28,190 nt of DNA from DAIDHK01 sp035510695. Lineage in GTDB: Bacteria > Patescibacteriota > Microgenomatia > Levybacterales > UBA12049. The stretch covers positions 1 through 28,190 of the forward strand of contig DATKGO010000017.1 of NCBI GenBank assembly GCA_035510695.1, read 5' to 3'. The notes beneath the pieces are model-generated. The model ran no database searches. It saw only the letters and a program-made list of their open reading frames with translations, and was not told the origin of the DNA. The stretch's first letter is position 1, and every line of letters begins with the position of its first letter. The position numbers were made by a program, and so were the translations under genes. Below, piece by piece: positions 15,128 to 22,452 of the stretch.

Positions 15128-15619
15128 TTAGTTAATTCCCGCCATTACTCCCAAATAATTAAATTTCAAAGTCTTGTTTTGCTTATTGGTAATATCCAAT
15201 AATGAAACCGAGTTAGCCGCGGAGCTATAACCATAAACTTCGCCGTTTAGCGGAATAAATATAATATTATTATTGGTTAGATTTATCGGATTAAATTGTA
15301 AATTTGAGTCAAGAGAAATTGTGAAATTGGCTGAATCACTGGAATTATAGGTGGTTCCGTGAAATAAAACATATGAATTTTGTGTAAAGTGAATACCATA
15401 ATAATCCGGATAACTTCTGCCTTCGGTATCTCCCTGCATAGCTTTCATCTGCTGCTGTTTGGTGTCGGCTATAAATGTAAGTAAAGTGCTTTGTAATGTT
15501 GCTCCGCGTTGCGAATGAATTAAATTAATAGTTGCCAGACCTGATAAAATTGCAATTATTGACATGATAACCAAAAGCTCAACCAATGAATAACCTTTAC
15601 GATTTATTACGTTTTTCAT
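15128..15619 (-). CDS. FimT/GspH-like pseudopilin
   Basis: A protein of 163 residues from ATG 15619. The leader MKNVINRKG precedes YSLVELLVIMSIIAILSGLA with Glu+5. It is followed by a helix containing FIADTKQQQMKAMQG and a beta-rich domain, the length and plan of GspH/FimT minor subunits. The open frame continues upstream to 15688, but those 23 residues overlap the PilC gene and precede the leader. The start at 15619 leaves a 4-nt gap to the PilC stop. It is expected to join the minor-pilin complex with the three downstream minor pilins. Confidence 0.87.
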   Translation of the reverse strand: MKNVINRKGYSLVELLVIMSIIAILSGLATINLIHSQRGATLQSTLLTFIADTKQQQMKAMQGDTEGRSYPDYYGIHFTQNSYVLFHGTTYNSSDSANFTISLDSNLQFNPINLTNNNIIFIPLNGEVYGYSSAANSVSLLDITNKQNKTLKFNYLGVMAGIN

Positions 15620-15623
15620 TTTA

Positions 15624-16700
15624 TTACGGAGTACTACTGGCGCTGGGCGTATTGCTGACGTTACTGATAAGACTATACATCGGAGCAATAATTGCCAACA
15701 TCATCCCGCCGATAAGAATTCCGACGACTACCAGCATTACCGGCTCGATAAGTGTAGTTGCACCTTTTAAGGCTTTAGCTACTTGGTAATCGAGATATTC
15801 CGAAGCATCCTGCATTGATTTGTCTAAAGAACCGCTTTTTTCACCTGCTTCGGTAATTTTAATTATCATGCTTGGAAAGACAGTTTTATAATCTTTAAAG
15901 CCTTGAGAAAGATTTCTGCCTGCAACCACCATTTGTTCGCAATGTTTTATGGCCAATGAAACTTCCTTCTTATTCACAACTGCTTCCGATAATTGAATGG
16001 CTGTTCCAATCGGTAAACCAGCGTTTAATAAAAGATAAAGGCTTCTGGTAAACCTGGCAATGTCAATTTGTTTGCCTAACCCAGAAATATAAGGCAGAGA
16101 TAAAAACAGGCTCATAAAAACTTTCTTCTGCGTCTTAAAAAGAAAGTAAAAAAAGGCAATTATTATTCCTGTCGTCAATATGGCCCAAGTAGTATTGTGA
16201 ATTAAAAAATTAGAAACCGCAATTAATACCTGTGTCGGCAATGGCAATGCTTCACCCAAACTGGTAAATACTGTAGAAATTTTGGGAATGACCTCAATCA
16301 GAATAACCAGCATTACAGCCACAAAAACAACTCCTATAAAAGCCGGGTAAATAAGTACCGAACGGATACTGTCCGTAAATTCCATGTCTTTCTTTAAATT
16401 TTTTGCTAAATCGCTAAGCGCGACATCTAATGTACCGGCTTCCTCACTGGCTCGGATAATATTTGTAGTTACCGAATCAAAAATATTGGGAAATCTACTA
16501 AAAGTAATATAAATTCGTTTCCCCTGCATTAAATCAGCGCGTAAAGTTTCAAGCAAAATTTTCATATCACCTTTCGAATCTTCAAGCAGGGAATCGACAG
16601 ATTCCACAATCGGTATGCCTGCAGCTAGCATCGTAGATAAATTACTGATTAAGCTGACTTTATCGTTACCGGATATTTTAATGTCTTTTAAATTTTTCAT
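15624..16700 (-). CDS. pilC: Type IV pilus inner-membrane platform protein
   Basis: A 358-residue polytopic protein with two T2SSF domains. The first (about 12-135) has LISNLSTMLAAGIPIVESVD and ASEEAGTLDVAL; the second (about 215-340) has FTRSLYLLLNAGLPIGTAIQ and ITEAGEKSGSLDKSM. These are the duplicated GspF motifs. Transmembrane segments are seen near 120-140 and 170-190 and at the end (LIEPVMLVVVGILIGGMMLAII). It is slightly shorter than proteobacterial PilC (about 400), mainly at the N-terminus. It couples the PilB motor to pilin extraction from the membrane. Its ATG overlaps the pilB stop (ATGA). Confidence 0.93.
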   Translation of the reverse strand: MKNLKDIKISGNDKVSLISNLSTMLAAGIPIVESVDSLLEDSKGDMKILLETLRADLMQGKRIYITFSRFPNIFDSVTTNIIRASEEAGTLDVALSDLAKNLKKDMEFTDSIRSVLIYPAFIGVVFVAVMLVILIEVIPKISTVFTSLGEALPLPTQVLIAVSNFLIHNTTWAILTTGIIIAFFYFLFKTQKKVFMSLFLSLPYISGLGKQIDIARFTRSLYLLLNAGLPIGTAIQLSEAVVNKKEVSLAIKHCEQMVVAGRNLSQGFKDYKTVFPSMIIKITEAGEKSGSLDKSMQDASEYLDYQVAKALKGATTLIEPVMLVVVGILIGGMMLAIIAPMYSLISNVSNTPSASSTP

Positions 16701-18379
16701 GAATCAATTTTTGTAACACGCAAAACTTCTTCGATGGTCGTTATACCTTTGGCCACTTTTTTCAATCCGTCATCCAGCATGGTATTCATGCCTTCGCTTA
16801 CTGCCAAACTCGCAATCGTATTAGCGTCATTATTATGATAAATGGCGTCTCTGACATTTTTGGTCACTTCCAGTACTTCGAAGACGCCAATTCTTCCTTG
16901 ATAGCCGGTCATATGACAAACTTTACAGCCGGCGCCTTTATAAACTCTAAATTCGTTATCATTCCCAAAAGCCTTAGTAATGGAGGGATTCGAAATATGC
17001 TTTTTTAAATCTTCTCGATTTGCCTTAGTCGAAACTTTGCACATGTCACAAATTTTTCTGATCAAACGTTGGGCAAAAATCACGTTTACGGTTGAAGCTA
17101 CGAGAAACGGTTCAACGCCCATATCGGTCAAACGGGGTAAAGTTGTGGCAGCATCATTGGTATGTAAAGTAGATAAAACCAAATGTCCTGTTAAGGCGGC
17201 ATTAACCGCTATGCCGGCTGTTTCATCATCACGAATTTCTCCGACAAAGACAATATTGGGATCCTGACGTAAAATTGAACGTAGTCCATTAGCAAAAGTC
17301 AGTCCGGCTTTAGTATTTACGTGAATTTGATTAACACCTTTTATTCGGTATTCGACCGGGTCTTCAATAGTGGTAATATTTTTTTCTCTGACGTTTAAAA
17401 TTTTTAAAATTGAATAAATTGAGGTAGTTTTTCCGCTGCCTGTAGGTCCGGTTGATAAAATCATACCAAAAGACTTAGAAAAAGCATTAGTAATTTTTTT
17501 TAAATCTTCTTCACTCATTCCCAAATCAAGCAGAGAAAATTTACGAAATCTTGAAGCAAGTAAACGTAGAACCGCTTTTTCTCCATCCACCAAGGGTAAA
17601 ATTGAAACGCGGATATCCAAATCTTCTTCCTCCAATTTTATACGCATTTTTCCATCCTGAGGAGCCATATGTTCGTCAGTTCGGAGACGGGAGAGCACTT
17701 TAATGCGGGTAATCACTTGATCATGGAGATTTTTGGGGAGAAATAATACATCATGTAATATTCCGTCTATACGGAAACGGACCAGTGAATCCAATTCTTC
17801 TGCTTCAATATGAATGTCGGATGCACGATCTTCATAAGCGTAATTAATAATCAGATCAACTATCTTAGCGATCGGAGCGTCAATATTTCCCCGTATACCT
17901 GTCCTTCTTACTTCATCTTCAATCAACTCGTCAAGTGATTTTTGCAAATTAGTCCTATAAATTCGAAGCGCGCTATACATATCGCGTTCGGTTGCCATAT
18001 AGGGAACTACCATTAAGCCGGTTTTTCGCGCAATCATGTCCTGGATTATCTGATCTGTGGGGTCAACCATGGCCAGCTTAACGCTTTGCTCGTCTTTAGC
18101 GAAAAGAATCACTTTATGCTTGCGAGCAATTCTTTCTGGGAGAATGTGAACAACTTCCGGAGAAATGGCAACTTTTGATAAAACAATAAAAGGAATTTTC
18201 AGTTCATCGGAAATTAAAACACCCAAATTTTCATCGGAAATAAGGTCCCTTTCGACAAAAGCGTCCGCTAAACTGATGTGGGTGTTTTTAGCATATTCTT
18301 GAACTTCGTTGAATTTTGTCTCATCAACCAAATTTGCACGAAGCATTATCGCTTTTAGTTGGTCATCTTTAATAATCAT
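16697..18379 (-). CDS. pilB: Type IV pilus extension ATPase
   Basis: A 560-residue PilB/GspE hexameric motor. The N-terminal MshEN-like domain (about 1-140) holds DAFVERDLISDENLGVLISDEL. The catalytic core has RASDIHIEAEE (Asp/His box region), Walker A GPTGSGKTTS at 311-320, EDPVEYRIKGVNQIHVN, Walker B NIVFVGEIRDDE (375-386), HLVLSTLHTNDA, and a zinc site from CDMC (444-447) and GCKVCHMTGYQGR. All key residues are present. It polymerises pilin through the PilC platform. No retraction ATPase (PilT) is encoded in the window. It is preceded after 16 nt by a receiver protein that may control it. Confidence 0.96.
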   Translation of the reverse strand: MIIKDDQLKAIMLRANLVDETKFNEVQEYAKNTHISLADAFVERDLISDENLGVLISDELKIPFIVLSKVAISPEVVHILPERIARKHKVILFAKDEQSVKLAMVDPTDQIIQDMIARKTGLMVVPYMATERDMYSALRIYRTNLQKSLDELIEDEVRRTGIRGNIDAPIAKIVDLIINYAYEDRASDIHIEAEELDSLVRFRIDGILHDVLFLPKNLHDQVITRIKVLSRLRTDEHMAPQDGKMRIKLEEEDLDIRVSILPLVDGEKAVLRLLASRFRKFSLLDLGMSEEDLKKITNAFSKSFGMILSTGPTGSGKTTSIYSILKILNVREKNITTIEDPVEYRIKGVNQIHVNTKAGLTFANGLRSILRQDPNIVFVGEIRDDETAGIAVNAALTGHLVLSTLHTNDAATTLPRLTDMGVEPFLVASTVNVIFAQRLIRKICDMCKVSTKANREDLKKHISNPSITKAFGNDNEFRVYKGAGCKVCHMTGYQGRIGVFEVLEVTKNVRDAIYHNNDANTIASLAVSEGMNTMLDDGLKKVAKGITTIEEVLRVTKIDS

Positions 18380-18395
18380 AGGCAGGCTTTGCTAA

Positions 18396-19142
18396 CTAAC
18401 TAATCTTTGTTTTTATTTTCTCCAAGAGACTATCGTAATCAATAAAACCTTTATTAATGAAATCAACCGCGCCAAGTTTTTTTGCTTTTTCAATATCTTC
18501 CTCTTGTCCCAAAGTTGAAAAAACAATTACCGGTACGTTCTTAACCAAATTAATTCTTTGTTTTTCAGCTAAAACCTCAAATCCATCTTTAATCGGCATA
18601 ATTAAATCCAGTAAAATAAGATTTGGAACGTGTGCCAACATTAAACTCATACCCTCATTTCCGTCTTTAGCCGTATCTACATTAAACCCTTGCTGTCGAA
18701 GCTTATAAGCATAAAACTGCTCGAAAAAGTTATCGTCTTCAATTAATAAAATCCTTTTACCGTTTTGTGTAATACCTGGAGCCGGAGCTGTCTGAATTTG
18801 CTCAATATCTTTTCCTGTAGTTTGAATCGTTTGCAGTTCTGTGGTAATTTTTTGCTGAGCCTGCTGCAGATAATTTAATATTTCCTGAGAAATTGCGGTT
18901 TTTCCGTCTTTAACTTCCCGCATTTTCATTTCTACTTCTTTGCAATAATTTCCCAAAGTTGTATATCCCATCACCAAACTTTGGCTTTTAATTGAATGGA
19001 TGGCGATAAACATTTGTTCAAAGGCCGAAGCTTCTGTTTGATTTTTTAAAAAAGCGTTCAAATTTGTCGAATACTGCTGCAGATATTGCTGCGCTGTTTG
19101 TAAATAGAGCGTTTTATATTTATTTAAATCAACCGGCTGCAT
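18396..19142 (-). CDS. Hpt-receiver two-domain signalling protein
   Basis: A 248-residue protein. Residues 1-110 form a four-helix Hpt-like domain with the phosphorylatable His in IAIHSIKSQSLVMGY (H49). A short linker leads to a CheY-like receiver domain (about 128-248) with acidic D136/D137, phospho-acceptor D179 in LILLDLIMP, switch Ser in VIVFST and Lys in INKG. All phosphorelay residues are present, and there is no DNA-binding output domain. As the first gene of the pilus operon, 16 nt before pilB, it probably controls pilus assembly through protein contacts. The histidine kinase is not in the window. The Hpt-first order with receiver behind it is less common than hybrid-kinase arrangements. 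Confidence 0.85.
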   Translation of the reverse strand: MQPVDLNKYKTLYLQTAQQYLQQYSTNLNAFLKNQTEASAFEQMFIAIHSIKSQSLVMGYTTLGNYCKEVEMKMREVKDGKTAISQEILNYLQQAQQKITTELQTIQTTGKDIEQIQTAPAPGITQNGKRILLIEDDNFFEQFYAYKLRQQGFNVDTAKDGNEGMSLMLAHVPNLILLDLIMPIKDGFEVLAEKQRINLVKNVPVIVFSTLGQEEDIEKAKKLGAVDFINKGFIDYDSLLEKIKTKIS

Positions 19143-19163
19143 AATCTTATCTCTTCATTTAAT

Positions 19164-19192
19164 ACTATACCTCTTCTTTTAAAAATTGCCAA
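19164..19192 (-). promoter_or_regulatory. Promoter of the type IV pilus assembly operon
   Basis: On the minus strand TTGGCA (19192-19187), a 17-nt spacer and TATAGT (19169-19164), leaving a leader of roughly 15 nt before ATG 19142. Its -35 overlaps that of the divergent promoter at 19186-19214. Confidence 0.75.
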
Positions 19193-19214
19193 TAGGTATT
19201 ATGCCTAATACAAT
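19186..19214 (+). promoter_or_regulatory. Divergent promoter of the interrupted small gene
   Basis: TTGCCA (19186-19191), a 17-nt spacer and TACAAT (19209-19214); ATG 19223 is 8 nt further, so the mRNA would be leaderless. The shared word TTGCCAA serves as -35 for both directions. Confidence 0.65.
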
Positions 19215-19222
19215 ATTATTGA

Positions 19223-19409
19223 ATGTATTGCTCTACTATGCTAATATTCAAAATCATGTTAAGAAGAGAAGAATCATTAGAGATTGATGATATTCATTTT
19301 GATCTGCAAGGGAGAGTCTCAAATATTTATAAACGATTAGCTATTCTTAGTCATCGTGCCGGAGACTTTGTAAGTACAACGGATATAACTGTGCCCGTTT
19401 TCGTTAATA
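19223..19409 (+). pseudogene. 5' part of a small gene interrupted by the IS element
   Basis: The frame opens MYCSTMLIFKIMLRREESL and has about 62 codons before it meets the IS end at 19410, where it hits a stop within the IS. A helical segment LQGRVSNIYKRLAILSHRAG is visible; no family is recognised. The start is supported by a promoter with TACAAT 8 nt upstream (an internal ATG at 19256 is an alternative). The same reading frame resumes after the IS. It is divergent from the pilus operon and shares its -35 region, so it may have encoded a regulator of piliation, but that is speculation. Confidence 0.55.
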
Positions 19410-20951
19410 CCTGACTTTCCCATTTTTCCCATTCTCATCATTTTTCAGCCTCAATATCTAGTTTTTTAGGACACTAGTAGCTACAATAGCGCTATGACTT
19501 TTATCCGAAAAGTGAAAACCACCAGTGGTGCTACTGCAGTACAGATTGCACAAAAGGAACATGGACGCATAGTGCGAATAGATCACATCGGGAGCGCTCA
19601 TTCACAAGATGATCTTGATACCCTCCTTGCCCTGGCCAAGAAACGTTTACTCGGTGGCCAGCAGTCTTTGTTTGCAGAATCTGAGCCACCGAAGGTGTAC
19701 CTTAAGCAGTCTGTATCACGTTTACTACTGGAAGTTTTGATTGAGCAGTTCAACTCCCTCGGTTTCAACCGGTTAGAGGATGATGTCTTTTCTCTCTTGT
19801 GCGCCGCTCGTATCGTTGAGCCCACATCCAAACTCGATAGCATCAGGGTTTTGGGTGATCTCGGAGTAAAAGGATTGAATAAAAACCGTCTGTACCGTTG
19901 CCTTGGCCGGATTATCCTCAAGGACTATCGAGCTACTATTGCCAGCCAGTGTTTTGCCCATGCTGCTTTAGGAATCAGTCTCGTGCTCTATGATGTGACA
20001 ACGCTCTACTTTGAAGTGCAGAAAGAGGATACGTATCGAAAGCCCGGTATGAGTAAAGAGAGAAGGCTTGAGCCGCAAATTATCGTAGGCCTGCTTGTTG
20101 ATCAGAATGGCTTCCCTCTGGGTCTGCATAGTTTTGAAGGTAATACTGCTGAAACAACTACTATCCTTCCGGTGATCGAAGCATTTAAGAAACAGCACAA
20201 CCTAACGGATATTACGGTTGTTGCCGATGCCGGAATGCTCAGTAGTAAAAATTTGGAGGCGCTCACTAGTGCCGGTTATACCTACATTGTCGGTAGCAGA
20301 CTGCATAAGATTCCCTACGATATTGCCGAGTACAAGAAAACCGCAGAGTTATCAGATAAACAAATCATCACGACAGAACTTACCGCAGGACAACGGATTA
20401 TCTACCAATATCGTGAAAAGCGGGCAGCACTGGACATACGCAACATTGAGAAACAGATTAGTAAGGCGGAAAGAATTATTAACGGCAACATTGCAGACAA
20501 GAGATCTAAGTTCTTAAATGTCAAAATGAAAGAGAGAAAATTAAACATGGCTCTTATTGATAAAGCAAAAATGTTAGCCGGCATTAAAGGCTACGTTACA
20601 AACCTTGCTGTCCCAGATGAACAGGTCATCGCCTCTTATCATCAACTGTGGCACGTAGAACAATCATTCCGTATGAGTAAATCCGATCTCAAAGCACGTC
20701 CAATCTTTCATCATAAACGTGACGCAATTGAAGCTCATCTCACGGTTGTATTTGCAGCGCTGGCGATAGGGAAATTAATTGAAAACAGTACCGGAATAAC
20801 TATCAAGCGGTTTGTCAGAACATTAAGGCCAATCAGATCTGGCACAGTTTTAATTAACGGCAAGGAATATGAAGCGGAAGCAGAGATATCCACAGAAGTG
20901 AAATCAATCCTGCGTAAATTACGATCAGGACACTAGTTTGGGAAAGTCAGG
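19410..20951 (+). mobile_element. IS1634-family insertion sequence
   Basis: The ends are 13-bp perfect inverted repeats CCTGACTTTCCCA (19410-19422) and TGGGAAAGTCAGG (20939-20951), extendable by one base to ACCTGAC.../...GTCAGGT. The element is 1542 bp and carries one transposase gene. AGGACACTAGT is repeated directly just inside both ends (19468-19478 and 20927-20937), the second overlapping the transposase stop codon. No clear target duplication is visible (GTTAAT on the left, TTTTAAG on the right). The intact gene and identical ends suggest a recent insertion. Confidence 0.9.
19494..20936 (+). CDS. IS1634-family DDE transposase
   Basis: A 480-residue transposase of full family length. The catalytic triad can be placed: first Asp in LVLYDVTTLYFE, second Asp in VVADAGMLS, Glu in LWHVEQSFRMSKSDLKARP. 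The PQIIVGLLVDQNGFPLG segment after the first Asp is typical of the IS1634 (IS4-like) group, and the N-terminal region holds a YLKQSV...LLLEVL helical part. Codon use is more GC-rich than in the neighbouring AT-rich genes, which fits horizontal origin. It ends TAG inside the subterminal direct repeat. No frameshift is seen, so the element is probably able to move. Confidence 0.93.
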   Translation: MTFIRKVKTTSGATAVQIAQKEHGRIVRIDHIGSAHSQDDLDTLLALAKKRLLGGQQSLFAESEPPKVYLKQSVSRLLLEVLIEQFNSLGFNRLEDDVFSLLCAARIVEPTSKLDSIRVLGDLGVKGLNKNRLYRCLGRIILKDYRATIASQCFAHAALGISLVLYDVTTLYFEVQKEDTYRKPGMSKERRLEPQIIVGLLVDQNGFPLGLHSFEGNTAETTTILPVIEAFKKQHNLTDITVVADAGMLSSKNLEALTSAGYTYIVGSRLHKIPYDIAEYKKTAELSDKQIITTELTAGQRIIYQYREKRAALDIRNIEKQISKAERIINGNIADKRSKFLNVKMKERKLNMALIDKAKMLAGIKGYVTNLAVPDEQVIASYHQLWHVEQSFRMSKSDLKARPIFHHKRDAIEAHLTVVFAALAIGKLIENSTGITIKRFVRTLRPIRSGTVLINGKEYEAEAEISTEVKSILRKLRSGH

Positions 20952-21064
20952 TTTTAAGACAAACTAAGCTCCCCATTCCAGCGTATAATATAAATATTGA
21001 GAAAATAATTCACGAGTTTACCTTTTTCCAACAATCTTATTCAACACTTTCAGTTTACAACTGA
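20952..21064 (+). pseudogene. 3' part of the small gene interrupted by the IS element
   Basis: An open stretch of about 37 codons (LRQTKLPIPAYNIN... ending VYN and TGA at 21062-21064) with no start of its own. It is in the same phase as 19223-19409: the IS is 1542 bp, a multiple of three, so removing it rejoins the two frames (a target duplication of 3n bases would also keep phase). The rejoined protein would be about 100 residues. No family is recognised. Confidence 0.5.
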
Positions 21065-21130
21065 AGTCCGACAGTCAGACTTTTCCTTGTGCTTCCGAGA
21101 CTAATTTTACTTTATATGAATCCATTATTA

Positions 21131-22423
21131 TCATTGAGACATATCCGTGTGAAGAATGTTTTTCAGAATTGTAATTTGGGTCTTAATATCTATGATGGCA
21201 TAATTTGTAGCTGGATAATAGAAAGATTCAAATATCTGCGTCAGAATATCAGTTGCTACATTGTATAGCTCATTATAGAATGAATGTTCTTCGCTATCTT
21301 CGTCGTAGCCAAAATACTGAGTAATACTTTTTTCAATCGCATAATCAATTATTAGTCCTAATTTTGTGTTTTCATCTCTATACTCTTCAAACTGAGTATC
21401 ATTAAGTTGTTCTTGGAAGGTTAAATACTCAATAAGCTTTGTATATAAAGCATTTTGAAAATCCCGTTCATTAAAGGTTGGGAATCTATTTCCAATATAT
21501 AGTAATACCTTCATTTTACCTTCTATATCGTAAAGCGTGAATTTAACGTGCTGTTCTAAGGTCTCGTAATTATACTCATGCTTTCCACGTTGCGGCTGTT
21601 CATTTTTTTTATTCGTAAGGTTTTTTGTCCATCCTTCTAATACATCTATCCATTGACTCCAAAAATCAGCCTCAAACTCTTTGAGAAGTAACTCTTCCTC
21701 TAAATCTTTCAGTACTTCTTCATCGGAATAACCATTGTCTTTTAATGCTTTTACATAATAATTTAAGGCAATTGTTGCTCGTCTTATCTTAGAATCTTCA
21801 TCTCCAAATCTTTTTATAGCAATCCTTTTTATATGAGCTATTTTTTGCTGGATTGGGGTTAAACTTTGGTTATACAAAATACCACCTATTTTATCAAAAA
21901 AATTCTCTACACTTTCTTTTGTTATTTCCCCATCATTTGATACTTTCAAATATTTCTCTTCTGCCAAATCTATCGCATCGAGAACCTGGTCAATGCTATA
22001 CTTTCGTAACCAACCCCTAATTGTTTTTTCACCATTCTCGCTTATAGATAACGGCTCAATTTTGCTATCCGTGTAGGCTTTAATCATTCTGACACTCTCA
22101 GTATCTAATTTAGAAAGAGACTTTTTCCATTGAAACATAAACTCAATCTGTTCTCTTCTTTCTTGTAAGAGCTCTAGTTGTTTTCTATGTTTTTCTACAA
22201 CAGAATCATCACTCAGCTTTCTATCTTTTTTGCCACTATTACAATCAAAACAACTAGTAATAAGATTGGTAATGTCATTACTTCCTCCCTTCGCAACTGG
22301 CTCAATATGGTCTATTTGCAAAATCACAGTAGGTGCTTTTCCGCCACAATACTGGCAAATGAATTTATCCCTTTTAAGTACCTCAAATCTAATACTTTTA
22401 CTTAATCCTATTCTTTTTGTCAT
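21131..22423 (-). CDS. HNH endonuclease with long helical C-terminal region
   Basis: A protein of 430 residues from ATG 22423. The N-terminal 70 residues are a complete HNH module: FEVLKRDKFICQYCG, then IDHIEPVAKGGSND, NLITSCFDCNSGKKD, with two CxxC knuckles (C23/C26, C58/C61) and catalytic D38-H39. The remaining 350 residues are charged and helical, without a recognised domain; IRGWLRKYSIDQVLDAIDLAEEKYL looks like a DnaD-type or replication-protein-like helix set. A longer frame to 22474 would overlap the upstream gene and is unlikely. It lies 29 nt behind the PLP-fold gene on the same strand. It may be a homing, phage-derived or defence nuclease. The specific role is unknown. Confidence 0.8.
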   Translation of the reverse strand: MTKRIGLSKSIRFEVLKRDKFICQYCGGKAPTVILQIDHIEPVAKGGSNDITNLITSCFDCNSGKKDRKLSDDSVVEKHRKQLELLQERREQIEFMFQWKKSLSKLDTESVRMIKAYTDSKIEPLSISENGEKTIRGWLRKYSIDQVLDAIDLAEEKYLKVSNDGEITKESVENFFDKIGGILYNQSLTPIQQKIAHIKRIAIKRFGDEDSKIRRATIALNYYVKALKDNGYSDEEVLKDLEEELLLKEFEADFWSQWIDVLEGWTKNLTNKKNEQPQRGKHEYNYETLEQHVKFTLYDIEGKMKVLLYIGNRFPTFNERDFQNALYTKLIEYLTFQEQLNDTQFEEYRDENTKLGLIIDYAIEKSITQYFGYDEDSEEHSFYNELYNVATDILTQIFESFYYPATNYAIIDIKTQITILKNILHTDMSQ

Positions 22424-22452
22424 TTTATTTAATTTTATTGGAGGTCTAATGA

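Noticed and set aside
19598..20198. Minus-strand ORFs inside the transposase gene.
   Set aside because: Antisense shadows of a clearly coding DDE transposase.
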